Shown piece by piece: positions 16,326-24,492 of a stretch of DNA of 64,000 bases. The notes under the pieces were generated by a model that was not told where the DNA came from, ran no database searches, and saw only the letters and a list, made by a program, of their open reading frames with translations. The translations under genes and the position numbers were made by a program. Within the stretch, counting starts at the first letter, position 1, and each line of letters opens with the position of its first letter. The stretch is from Jannaschia faecimaris (GTDB lineage Bacteria > Pseudomonadota > Alphaproteobacteria > Rhodobacterales > Rhodobacteraceae), in contig NZ_FNPX01000004.1 of NCBI RefSeq assembly GCF_900107415.1, positions 124,001 through 188,000 on the forward strand. Reading direction: 5' to 3'.

Positions 16326-16358
16326 ATAGGGCCAGTTTCGCCGGGGCGCTATGGCCAG
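16326..16358 (-). promoter_or_regulatory. putative TauR binding site upstream of tpa
   Basis: On the minus strand CTGGCCATAG (16358-16349) and CTGGCCCTAT (16335-16326) form a direct repeat with 23-bp spacing. Each matches the CTGGACYTAA element imperfectly, but the spacing equals that of the repeat ahead of xsc. The distance to the start codon (102 bases) is also nearly the same as at xsc (95). Confidence 0.55.
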
Positions 16359-16757
16359 ATCGCAGACCGGCTTGCGAGATATGCTTTGCCGTTCATAGGC
16401 TCAGGGCGCATCGTCCAGGGTAATCTATTCTGGATTTGAGTCCGAGAGGTAAGGAAAAGTAGCGAAAACCGTGTATTGGAGCGCGTTTCAGGCGTGCGTT
16501 GGGCCGATTGCCCTGATCCGGGGTGGACACATTCGGGTCGACTAAGGTCGTTACACGTCAATAGGGGGTCGTTCGGTGGCGTGGTGCGTGGAGGAATTCG
16601 CGTGACTTACATCCGGACTTTCCGCTTTTTCGGTAAAGTTGATGAAACGCTTTGCAACTGCGTGGCATCAGCCGAAAGCCGGACCGATTCCTGCCTGAAA
16701 GGGCAGGTCAACCAAGGGGTGGGCAAACCGCTCTGTCATCAACTGGGAGTTTTACGA

Positions 16758-17759
16758 ATGAAGAATATCACCTTCGCCACAATGACCGCAGCCGCCGCGC
16801 TGATGTCGGGGCAGGCCGCCATGGCCGATGGTCACCTGGACGAGATCACTGTCGCCTACTTCCTGGAGTGGCCGATGCCTATGCTGGCCGCCAAGGCCTC
16901 GGGTGCCTATGACGAAGCGCTGGGCGTCACCGTCAATTGGGTCAGCTTCGAGACGGGCACCGCGATGTCTGCTGCCATGGCTTCGGGCGACGTGCAGATC
17001 GCCGTGAGCCAGGGCGTTCCCCCCTTCGTTATCGCCGCCTCTGCAGGACAAAACTTGCAGGTCATCGACGTGGCCGTGTCCTATTCCGAGAACGACAACT
17101 GTGTCGTACGGTCGGACCTGGGCATCACCAAGGAAAACGCTGGCGAGCTGGCCGGCATGAAGGCCGCCGTGCCGCTGGGCACCGCTGCGCACTATGGTTT
17201 CCTGCGGCAGATGGATCACTTCGGCGTCGATATCTCGACCATCGAAGTCGTGGACATGGATCCGCCGACCGGTTCGGCGGCTTTGGCTCAGGGCGCGGTA
17301 GACTTCGCCTGCGGCTACGGCGGCGGTCTGGCCACGATGAAGGAATCGGGCAACGTCCTGCTGACCGGTGCCGAGAAGGAAGAACTGGGCATCCTCGTTT
17401 TCGACGTGACCTCGGCCCCGGCTGCGGTTATCGCCGAAAACCCCGAGATCATGGCGAAATTCGTCAAGGTGACGGCCGATGCGAACGCCGCTTGGGCCGC
17501 TGATCCCACGGAAGAGATGCTGCAGGTGATTGCAGATGAATCCGGTCAGGACCTGGAAGCCGCGCGCGGCGCGATTTCGACATTCGCCTTCCCGACGATT
17601 GAGGAGCAGCTCTCCGAGCGTTGGCTGGGTGGCAATGCCGCGACCTTCATGAAGGGCGTCGCCGACGTCTTCGTGGAAGCGGGTTCGATCCCCTCCGCGC
17701 TGGAAAGCTATGTCGACACCGTCAACACTGGTCCGCTGACCGACGCGTCGAAAATGTAA
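16758..17759 (+). CDS. tauA: taurine ABC transporter substrate-binding protein
   Basis: A 333-residue periplasmic protein of the TauA/SsuA type. A typical signal peptide ends at GQAAMA around residue 23, followed by DGHLDEITVAYFLEWPMPML, the start of the mature fold. It would capture taurine and deliver it to TauBC. The ATG at 16758 starts the signal peptide and has GGGAG upstream; an in-frame extension to 16476 is not protein-like. It is the first gene of tauABC and divergent from tpa. A strong stem-loop separates it from tauB. Confidence 0.92.
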   Translation: MKNITFATMTAAAALMSGQAAMADGHLDEITVAYFLEWPMPMLAAKASGAYDEALGVTVNWVSFETGTAMSAAMASGDVQIAVSQGVPPFVIAASAGQNLQVIDVAVSYSENDNCVVRSDLGITKENAGELAGMKAAVPLGTAAHYGFLRQMDHFGVDISTIEVVDMDPPTGSAALAQGAVDFACGYGGGLATMKESGNVLLTGAEKEELGILVFDVTSAPAAVIAENPEIMAKFVKVTADANAAWAADPTEEMLQVIADESGQDLEAARGAISTFAFPTIEEQLSERWLGGNAATFMKGVADVFVEAGSIPSALESYVDTVNTGPLTDASKM

Positions 17760-17767
17760 GACCAATT

Positions 17768-17793
17768 CGGGGGGTGGCCTGCGCCGCCCCCCG
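17768..17793 (+). other. strong stem-loop between tauA and tauB
   Basis: CGGGGGG (17768-17774) pairs with CCCCCCG (17787-17793). Three further pairs, one of them G-U, extend the stem to about ten pairs with a six-base loop. No T-run follows, so full termination is unlikely. Such structures often stabilise the mRNA of the binding-protein gene and lower expression of the downstream ATPase and permease. Confidence 0.6.
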
Positions 17794-17840
17794 ATTAAGC
17801 CAGAGGGTGCCCACAAGAGGCGACCCGGAAGGGATAGCGA

Positions 17841-18644
17841 ATGACCGGACTCTCTATCGAGAATATCTCGATGCGATTTGATTTGCCTAACGGGTCTTTT
17901 GTCCAGGCGCTCAAGGATGTGTCTCTGGACCTGGGCAAGGGCGAGCTGATGTCGGTGCTGGGCCCTTCGGGTTGCGGCAAGACTACGCTTTTGAACATCG
18001 TCGCGGGTTTCCTGGCTCCGACCGACGGAAGGATCGTTCTGAATGGGCACACGGTGCAGGGGCCAAATGCCGAACGGGGCATGGTGTTCCAGCAGGGTGC
18101 GCTGTTCGAATGGATGAGCGTGCGCGAGAACGTGGAATTTGGGCCGCGCATGAAGGGCACACCGGTGTCCGAGCGTCGGCAAAGCGCCGATCACCTGCTG
18201 GAGATCACTGGCCTCAAGGATTTCAAGGACAAGGCCATCTACGAGCTGTCGGGCGGCATGCAGCAGCGCGTCGCGCTTGCGCGGTGCCTAGCCAATGACC
18301 CCGACGTGATCTTGATGGATGAGCCGCTTGGCGCGCTTGACGCGCTCACCCGTGAGAAGATGCAGGGTCTGGTCCTGAAGCTCTGGAAAGAGACGGGCAA
18401 GACGATCATCCTGATCACCCACTCCGTCGAGGAAGCCCTGCTTCTGGGCGAGCGTCTGCTGGTGATGGCACCACGGCCCGGTCGCATCCACCGCGAATAC
18501 CGTCTGCCGTTTGCAGAACTGGGCGTCGATCAGGACCTTCGCGAGGTCAAGAAACACCCCGAGTTTGGCAAGACGCGGGAAGAGATCCTCTCCATGATTT
18601 GGGAGATGGAAGAGGAAATCATGGGCCGGACGGAGGACGCATGA
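17841..18644 (+). CDS. tauB: taurine ABC transporter ATP-binding protein
   Basis: A 267-residue ABC ATPase of the nitrate/sulfonate/taurine group. The Walker A is GPSGCGKTT (about residue 42), the Q-loop lies near MVFQQGALFEW, the signature is LSGGMQQR and the Walker B is VILMDEPLGALD. It powers taurine uptake with TauC. The tauC start lies one base after its stop, so the two are translationally close. Specificity for taurine rests on the surrounding tpa/xsc locus. Confidence 0.93.
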   Translation: MTGLSIENISMRFDLPNGSFVQALKDVSLDLGKGELMSVLGPSGCGKTTLLNIVAGFLAPTDGRIVLNGHTVQGPNAERGMVFQQGALFEWMSVRENVEFGPRMKGTPVSERRQSADHLLEITGLKDFKDKAIYELSGGMQQRVALARCLANDPDVILMDEPLGALDALTREKMQGLVLKLWKETGKTIILITHSVEEALLLGERLLVMAPRPGRIHREYRLPFAELGVDQDLREVKKHPEFGKTREEILSMIWEMEEEIMGRTEDA

Positions 18645-18645
18645 C

Positions 18646-19917
18646 ATGACCGGACTTCTAATCATTTTTGTCTACGCCGCGCTTTTCGTCGGCTCCATGT
18701 TGTTGGTGAACCTGCTCACCGCGAAATCGAAACGCAAGGATTTCACCTCCCTCAAGACAGTCACCTTCGGAGACGAGAGCGCCGTTCGACCGAACCGTTG
18801 GGCCAGCGTTATCTCGGTCCTGGTGCTGTTCTTGATCTGGGGGGCTTTCACCGGCTCCAAACTCTCGCCAATCCACGTGCCGGGACCGTTCGAGGGCGAC
18901 ACGACGTTCACCTATACCGCGCAAAATGCAACCGGTCAGACGGACGACGCCACCGTGACCGTGCGTGTTCACGAGGTCGGGGCGGCGGTCGAGGATCCGA
19001 TCGTTGAGCCGGGCGACGGCTTTGCCAAGAATGATGCCGATCGGATCGGTATTTACCGCTCCAAGATCATCCGCATGGCGAACAACGACGAAGGCGGAAA
19101 CGTCGATGGCTATCAGATCGTCGCGATCAACGGAGAGCCGATTGGCGCGAACCAGGCGGTCCAGACCGGCAACGGTCGTATCACCATGAACGAACGCGGT
19201 CAGTTGAATTTCGTGCCCAGCCAGGGCTTCCAGATGCAACCGCTCTACCTTCCGTCGCCGGAGCGCGTGGTCGAGGCGCTGGTGGAAGTCGCACAGGAAG
19301 GATACCGCAATTTCACCCTGTGGGAGCATCTTGGCTGGTCGCTGTTCCGAGTACTTGCGGGCTTTGCGCTCGGAGCGCTGGTGGGCATTCCGTTGGGCTA
19401 TGCCATGGGCCTGTCAAACTGGTTCCGTGGCTGGTTCGACCCGATCGTTGAATTCATGCGCCCTGTTCCTCCGCTTGCGTTGATCCCGCTGGTTATCATC
19501 TGGTTCGGCATCAACGAGACGGGCAAGATCGTGCTCCTGTTCCTTGCCGCGCTCTGGATCATGGCGATCGGGGCGAGGGCGGGCGTGTCTGGCGTCAACA
19601 TCACCAAGGTGCACGCGGCCTATTCGCTGGGCGCATCCAAGGCACAGATATTGCGGCACGTGATTATCCCCAACTCCCTACCGGAAATCTTCACTGCGGC
19701 GCGTGTCGCGATGGGCGTCTGCTGGGGCACCGTGGTCGCGGCGGAACTCGTGGCGGCAAACGTCGGCGCGGGCATGATGATCACGACCGCGTCCAAGTTC
19801 CAGCAGACCTATATCGTGGTGATGGGCATCATCTTGATCGGGATCATCGGCTTCGGCATCGATATCCTAATGCGGAAGGCCGAGACTTGGCTGGTCCCGT
19901 GGAAGGGCCGCAGTTGA
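18646..19917 (+). CDS. tauC: taurine ABC transporter permease with large periplasmic insert
   Basis: A 423-residue permease, longer than the usual 250-300 for TauC/SsuC proteins. The C-terminal 220 residues are a standard permease with the loop from EFMRPVPPLALIPL and the EAA-like motif near AAYSLGASKAQILRHVIIPN. Two helices (about residues 3-24 and 53-69) come first. Between the second and the usual LPSPERVVEAL entry is a soluble segment of about 130 residues (72-200) with the pattern of bacterial cadherin-like repeats: FTYTAQNATGQTDDATVTVRV, and then INGEPIGANQAV with GRITMNERGQLNFVPSQGF. The two halves appear in the reverse of the usual order. Its role is unknown. Confidence 0.9.
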   Translation: MTGLLIIFVYAALFVGSMLLVNLLTAKSKRKDFTSLKTVTFGDESAVRPNRWASVISVLVLFLIWGAFTGSKLSPIHVPGPFEGDTTFTYTAQNATGQTDDATVTVRVHEVGAAVEDPIVEPGDGFAKNDADRIGIYRSKIIRMANNDEGGNVDGYQIVAINGEPIGANQAVQTGNGRITMNERGQLNFVPSQGFQMQPLYLPSPERVVEALVEVAQEGYRNFTLWEHLGWSLFRVLAGFALGALVGIPLGYAMGLSNWFRGWFDPIVEFMRPVPPLALIPLVIIWFGINETGKIVLLFLAALWIMAIGARAGVSGVNITKVHAAYSLGASKAQILRHVIIPNSLPEIFTAARVAMGVCWGTVVAAELVAANVGAGMMITTASKFQQTYIVVMGIILIGIIGFGIDILMRKAETWLVPWKGRS

Positions 19918-19942
19918 TCCGTCGGATATCGTAACGTGGACT

Positions 19943-19973
19943 GGGCGGCCGTTGGGCCGCCCATTTCGTTTCT
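19943..19973 (+). terminator. terminator after tauABC
   Basis: GGGCGGCC (19943-19950) and GGCCGCCC (19955-19962) form an eight-base-pair hairpin with a GTTG loop, followed by ATTTCGTTTCTC. It lies between the tauC stop and the convergent MFS gene and can end tauABC transcription. Confidence 0.75.
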
Positions 19974-19991
19974 CGATATTGAATTAAATTC

Positions 19992-21215
19992 TCAGCCCGC
20001 GCGTCGATGCGAATTCCGTAGCCAGATCAGTGCGCCACCGGCCAGAACAAGGAAGGGCACCATCGCGATATTTACCGCCGACCAGCCTGACACCGCATCC
20101 GCAGCCGAGCCCATCAATCCACCAGACGACAGCGACGCCAGTGTCACCATGCCGAAGATCATGCTGTCATTCAGGCCCTGAACCGTCCCGCGCTCCTGCG
20201 CTCCATGGTACGCTGTCAGCATTGACGTCGCCCCGATGAATCCAAAATTCCAACCCACGCCAAGCAGGATGAGCGCGCCATAGAAGTTGAGTAACTCCAC
20301 CCCTGACAGTGCCATGAGGCCCGCAGCGGCCAAGAGCATAAGGCCCGCCGCAATGATCCGTGTCGTGCCGTAGCGCGTGATCAGGTGCCCGGTGAAAAAG
20401 CTGGGGCCATACATGGCGATGACGTGGAACATTACGATGTTCGACGCGTCCGACACCGAAAAGCCGCATCCGACGACAGCAAGCGGTGTGGAGGTCATCA
20501 CAAGGTTCATCAAGGCATAGGTGACCATCGCGCAGATGATCGGCACGAGAATGGTCGGCGTGCGCAGCAATTCCATCTTTGTGCGACCGGCAGATGCCCC
20601 TGCGGCGGGGGCCTCGGGTTTGGGAATGTCGAGCAGTAAGAACAGCCACATGCCGACTGCGTTCAGAACAAAAACAGTGCCATAGGTGGCCAAAAACGGA
20701 ATAATCGTTGCCGTCTCAGTCGAGGTCACGACGGTTCGCGCCACGAAGGCCGACACCAGCCCGCCTGCCATCACATAGCTGATTGCCTTGGGCCGGAAGC
20801 TCTCTGACGCGGTGTCGGTGGCCGCGAAGCGGTAAAAGCCCAGCGTGGACATGAAAATACCGGTAAAATAGGCTCCCACAAGGAACAGCCAGAACTGTCC
20901 CGTTGTCAGCGCCAGCATCGAGAGAGCGGCCCCAGCCGCCCCCGCCATCGCACCCAGCATGAAGCCGAAGCGCCGGCCCCGTCGCTGCATCAATGGCGAA
21001 ATCCAAGGCGCGGTTGTCATCGACCCGAACACGATCAGGCTGATCGGCAGCGTCGCCAGCAGCGGGGTTGGCGCAAGTGTCAGGCCGATCAGCCCCGCGA
21101 CGGTAAAGGCGATGGGCAGTTGCGACCCCAGCAGCGCCTGCGCGGTTACAAGAACAAGCACGTTACGCTTGGCGAGGGAATCGTTGGAATCCGGGATAGT
21201 GGTGACTGTGCTCAT
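19992..21215 (-). CDS. MFS transporter
   Basis: A 407-residue major-facilitator protein with about twelve hydrophobic helices. The loop 2-3 region contains the segment MQRRGRRFGFMLGAMAG, similar to the usual G-x-x-x-D/R-R-x-G-R pattern. The start at 21215 (MSTVTTIPDS) avoids an unlikely polar leader from the ATG at 21269. The substrate is unknown. It follows cobB by 88 bp on the same strand and is convergent with tauC. A role in the cobalamin or taurine pathway is possible but is not shown by the sequence. Confidence 0.85.
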   Translation of the reverse strand: MSTVTTIPDSNDSLAKRNVLVLVTAQALLGSQLPIAFTVAGLIGLTLAPTPLLATLPISLIVFGSMTTAPWISPLMQRRGRRFGFMLGAMAGAAGAALSMLALTTGQFWLFLVGAYFTGIFMSTLGFYRFAATDTASESFRPKAISYVMAGGLVSAFVARTVVTSTETATIIPFLATYGTVFVLNAVGMWLFLLLDIPKPEAPAAGASAGRTKMELLRTPTILVPIICAMVTYALMNLVMTSTPLAVVGCGFSVSDASNIVMFHVIAMYGPSFFTGHLITRYGTTRIIAAGLMLLAAAGLMALSGVELLNFYGALILLGVGWNFGFIGATSMLTAYHGAQERGTVQGLNDSMIFGMVTLASLSSGGLMGSAADAVSGWSAVNIAMVPFLVLAGGALIWLRNSHRRAG

Positions 21216-21302
21216 GCGGCGGAACCTACGCAGGTGGCACCACCCGCACCAGCGCGGCATTGTACCCACACGCCGCGACCGGCTTGTGCGGTGATGCAGG
21301 GG

Positions 21303-22544
21303 TCAGACGGGGGCGATCAGGTGGGCGAAAGATCCGCAGGCCAGACCGCTGCGCAGGCCCATTGCGGGCAGGGCTGTGCCTTCGGCGTCCCGTGCGGTGA
21401 ACACGGGTGTTCCGTCGGCGCGCAAGGTTGTGGCGTAGTGGAACTCGTGCGCGGCCCACGGTCCCGCGAATGGGCCCTCGGTTGCGGTCACGCGGCGATA
21501 GCCCAGGTGCAGCTTGCGGGCCGCAAAGCTTGTTTCCAACCGCAGCAGTCCGGCCATGGCGTGCGGCGTGCCATCGGCGTCGATCAAGCCGTCGCCCATC
21601 ACCATATAGCCCCCGCATTCTCCATAGACGGCACGGTCGCGCAAAGAGGTCAGGAATTGATCGTTCGCCGCCAATCGACCTGCGTGCAATTCAGGATAGC
21701 CGCCCGGGAGAAAAACGAGATCGGCTGCAGGGGCTGGATCGTCATTTAGTGGAGAAAAGGTAATTATATCCGCACCAGATCTGCTCCATCCATCTAAAAG
21801 GTGTGAATAAGAGAAGGAGAAGGCGTTGTCCTGAGCAACAGCCAAGCGCTGTGCCGGCGGATGTATAGGTGCGTGAGGTGCATCTGGCAGCGGGGTCGCA
21901 AGGGTCTCCAACGCGTCGATGTCGATGCAATCGGCCATGACCCGGGCCGCATGGTCCAAGAACATTTCGAGCGAGTGATGCTCCGCCGCCTGCACCAGTC
22001 CCAAGTGGCGGGACGGGGTGGATAGCGCAGTGTCGCGCGGGACCGCCCCAAGGACCGGCAGGGGGCAGGCGGCGCGCAACATCGCCTCGTGCCGGAGGCT
22101 GCCGACCCGGTTGAGGATGACGCCCGCCACGCGAACCCGCGGGTCGTGCCCCGCGAACCCGGCCACCAGCGGGGCAAGCGATTGCGCCATGCGCGCGGCA
22201 TCGACCACCAGAACCACCGGCAGGTGCAACTGCCGCGCAAGGTCTGCCACGGCCCCGCGCCCGTCGGGCGGTGCGCCGTCGAACAGGCCCATCGCCCCTT
22301 CGATGAGCAACAGGTCCGGCGTGGTGGTCAGCCCCGCGATCATCTCTGGTGACATGGCCCAGGCGTCCAGGTTCATGCACTCGGCCCCGCTGGCGGCGGC
22401 GTGAAAGCGCGGGTCGATGTAATCGGGCCCGGATTTCGCCCCTCGGACGGCCACGCCGCGGTCGCGCAGCGCGCGCAGCAGGCCAAGCGTTACCGTCGTC
22501 TTGCCGCTGCCGGAGCTGGGCGCGGCGAGGATCAGGCCGGGCAC
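21303..22544 (-). CDS. cobB: cobyrinate/hydrogenobyrinate a,c-diamide synthase
   Basis: A 413-residue enzyme with an N-terminal dethiobiotin-synthetase-like ATPase domain (P-loop APSSGSGKTTVTLGLLRALR) and a C-terminal class-I glutamine amidotransferase domain (FLPGGYPELHAG, then GECGGYMVMG with the nucleophilic cysteine). It amidates the a and c side chains of the corrin ring using ATP and glutamine. The GTG start at 22544 lies four bases after the cobA stop, so the two are coupled. It is intact and full length. Confidence 0.95.
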   Translation of the reverse strand: MPGLILAAPSSGSGKTTVTLGLLRALRDRGVAVRGAKSGPDYIDPRFHAAASGAECMNLDAWAMSPEMIAGLTTTPDLLLIEGAMGLFDGAPPDGRGAVADLARQLHLPVVLVVDAARMAQSLAPLVAGFAGHDPRVRVAGVILNRVGSLRHEAMLRAACPLPVLGAVPRDTALSTPSRHLGLVQAAEHHSLEMFLDHAARVMADCIDIDALETLATPLPDAPHAPIHPPAQRLAVAQDNAFSFSYSHLLDGWSRSGADIITFSPLNDDPAPAADLVFLPGGYPELHAGRLAANDQFLTSLRDRAVYGECGGYMVMGDGLIDADGTPHAMAGLLRLETSFAARKLHLGYRRVTATEGPFAGPWAAHEFHYATTLRADGTPVFTARDAEGTALPAMGLRSGLACGSFAHLIAPV

Positions 22545-22548
22545 GGGA

Positions 22549-23394
22549 TCAGCCCGCTTCGGCCGGGCGGCGAAGGTCGAGGGGGTCTAGGTTGCGCGGG
22601 GCCTGGCCGGCGGCATGTGCTTGCCAATCAAGCGCCTGTCGCAGGGCGACAGCCATGCCGATGCAGATGATCGCCGGTGGTTCCAACCCGGCGGCGGCGA
22701 TGTCGGCCTCCACCTGTGCCAGCGTCGTTTCGATGGTGCGCTGATCGGACAGGGTGGCGGTCGTCGTGACGGCCACTGCCTCGGACGGGGCGCGACCGGC
22801 GGCGATGAGCTTGGCCGCGATGTCGCCGATATGCTTCATCCCCATGTAGATCACGATGATCTGACTGCCCCGCGCAAGGCCCGCCCAATCGAGCGCGGTC
22901 GGCGTGTCGCCCATCCGGTCGTGGCCGGTCACGAAGGTGACCGATTGGTTCACGTCGCGGTGGGTGACGGGAATGCCGGCATAGGCCAGGCCAGCGATGC
23001 CCGCGGTGATGCCGGGCACGATCCGGATCGGTATCCCGTGCTGGACCAGCGTCTGCGCCTCCTCTCCTCCGCGACCGAAGACGAAGGGATCGCCGCCCTT
23101 AAGGCGCAGAACGCGTTTGCCCGCGCGGGCAAGGTCCACAAGGTGCAGAGAGATATCGCGCTGTTTTGCCGAGGGTTTGCCGCCGCGTTTGCCAGCGTAA
23201 ATTTTCTCCGCATGAGGAGCCCACTCCAGAATGCCCTCGGAGACGAGCGCGTCGTAAACGATTACATCCGCCTGCCGCAGCGCGTTGAGCGCGTGCAACG
23301 TCAGAAGGCCCGGATCGCCGGGGCCTGCACCACACAGCCAGACCCAGCCGCGTTGCAGCTCTGGCCAGTCATGAGAGGGGAGTCGCGTTTCCAT
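22549..23394 (-). CDS. cobA: uroporphyrinogen-III C-methyltransferase
   Basis: A 281-residue SUMT. It adds two methyl groups from SAM to uroporphyrinogen III, giving precorrin-2, the branch point to cobalamin and siroheme. Motifs are VWLCGAGPGDPGLLTLHAL (SAM loop), LRLKGGDPFVFGRGGEEA, and PVTHRDVNQSVTFVTGH. The start at 23394 is preceded by AGGGAA; an earlier ATG adds 17 poorly conserved residues. It is not fused to a CysG-type oxidase/chelatase. It is divergent from cbiD across 84 bases. Confidence 0.95.
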   Translation of the reverse strand: METRLPSHDWPELQRGWVWLCGAGPGDPGLLTLHALNALRQADVIVYDALVSEGILEWAPHAEKIYAGKRGGKPSAKQRDISLHLVDLARAGKRVLRLKGGDPFVFGRGGEEAQTLVQHGIPIRIVPGITAGIAGLAYAGIPVTHRDVNQSVTFVTGHDRMGDTPTALDWAGLARGSQIIVIYMGMKHIGDIAAKLIAAGRAPSEAVAVTTTATLSDQRTIETTLAQVEADIAAAGLEPPAIICIGMAVALRQALDWQAHAAGQAPRNLDPLDLRRPAEAG

Positions 23395-23478
23395 GTTCCC
23401 TGTATGGCGCGACTTTTGCGGCAGCGAAAGATGCCAGGCTACCATTGGCGTTGCGCGGGCGGCATGGCATCAGAGCGC

Positions 23479-24492
23479 ATGAGCGACACACCGAAACTGC
23501 GACGGGGCTGGACGACAGGGGCCTGCGCGACGGCGGCCTGCAAGGCGGCGCTGACGGGGCTTTGGGGCGGGACGGTGCCGGAACGGGTGACGATCACGCT
23601 GCCGAAGGGTGAAAAACCGTCTTTCGAGATTCTGCGCATCGGGCCGGCAGAGGCGGGTGTCATCAAGGACGCGGGCGACGATCCGGACGTGACCCACGGG
23701 GCCGAAGTCCGGGTGTCGGTCGCCTCGTCGACAGGTGGCGTGGTGTTTCGCGCGGGCGAAGGCGTGGGCACGGTGACCAAGCCCGGCTTGCCGATCGCAG
23801 TGGGAGAGCCCGCGATTAATCCCGTGCCCCGTGCAATGATGGATGAGGTGGTGGGCGAACTGGCCGCCGAATACGGTCGTGTCCCCGACGTGGAGATAAC
23901 GGTGTCCGTTGTCGGCGGCGCGGCGCTGGCGGCCAAGACTTGGAACCCGCGGCTGGGCATTCGCGGGGGGTTGTCGATCCTGGGGACTACCGGAATCGTT
24001 CGACCGTTTTCCTGCGCCGCGTGGATCGCATCGATCCACCGGGGCATCGACGTGGCGCGGGCGGACGGGCTGACGCATGTCGCGGGCTGCACCGGGGCCA
24101 CGTCCGAAGAGGTCGTGCAGGCGCTGCACAGGCTACCGGGTCATGCGATGCTGGACATGGGAGATTTCGCGGGTGGGATGCTCAAGTATCTGCGCCGCCA
24201 CCCCATCGAGCGGGTCACCGTGGGAGGTGGCATCGGCAAGTTGACCAAGCTGGCGCAGGGGGCGATGGACCTGCATTCGGGCCGCTCCGAAGTCGATTTC
24301 GCGATCTTATCGGATTGGACTGGGCAGGATCTGACCGGTTGCAATACCGCACTGGAGGCGGTCACGCGTGTCCCGGATCTGGCGCAGATCGTGGCGCAAA
24401 AGGCGCGGGCGCGGGTCCAGGAAATGATCGAGGCGCAGGTTGATATCGTGGTGATTGACCGGGCGGGAAATGTGCTGGCGCGTGACGGGTAA
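23479..24492 (+). CDS. cbiD: cobalt-precorrin-5B C1-methyltransferase (CbiD)
   Basis: A 337-residue protein with the CbiD N-terminal signature RRGWTTGACATAACKAAL and later blocks GVGTVTKPGLPIAVGEPAINP and GTTGIVRPFSCAAW. CbiD methylates C1 of the corrin ring in the anaerobic pathway. An upstream ATG at 23464 (five codons earlier) is equally possible. Its presence beside CobK suggests that this organism uses CbiD in place of the aerobic CobF. The stop overlaps the cobK start by 11 bases. The rest of the pathway lies outside the window. Confidence 0.92.
   Translation: MSDTPKLRRGWTTGACATAACKAALTGLWGGTVPERVTITLPKGEKPSFEILRIGPAEAGVIKDAGDDPDVTHGAEVRVSVASSTGGVVFRAGEGVGTVTKPGLPIAVGEPAINPVPRAMMDEVVGELAAEYGRVPDVEITVSVVGGAALAAKTWNPRLGIRGGLSILGTTGIVRPFSCAAWIASIHRGIDVARADGLTHVAGCTGATSEEVVQALHRLPGHAMLDMGDFAGGMLKYLRRHPIERVTVGGGIGKLTKLAQGAMDLHSGRSEVDFAILSDWTGQDLTGCNTALEAVTRVPDLAQIVAQKARARVQEMIEAQVDIVVIDRAGNVLARDG

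Larger units (their letters stand above)
16225..16757. promoter_or_regulatory. 533-bp divergent control region between tpa and tauABC
   Basis: No convincing gene lies in this stretch. It separates tpa (minus strand) from tauA (plus strand) and so must hold both promoters. It contains a perfect 16-bp palindrome near tpa and a 23-bp-spaced direct repeat (separate entries). The tauA-proximal 300 bases show only a GGGAG ribosome site 9 nt before the ATG and no further repeat that I could find. Confidence 0.7.

Noticed and set aside
16476-16757. N-terminal extension of tauA by 94 codons
   Set aside because: The extension is not protein-like, and the signal peptide begins at the ATG at 16758 with its own ribosome site.
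22615-23478. Long N-terminal extension of cbiD antisense to cobA
   Set aside because: The extension mirrors cobA on the other strand; the CbiD signature begins just after 23479.
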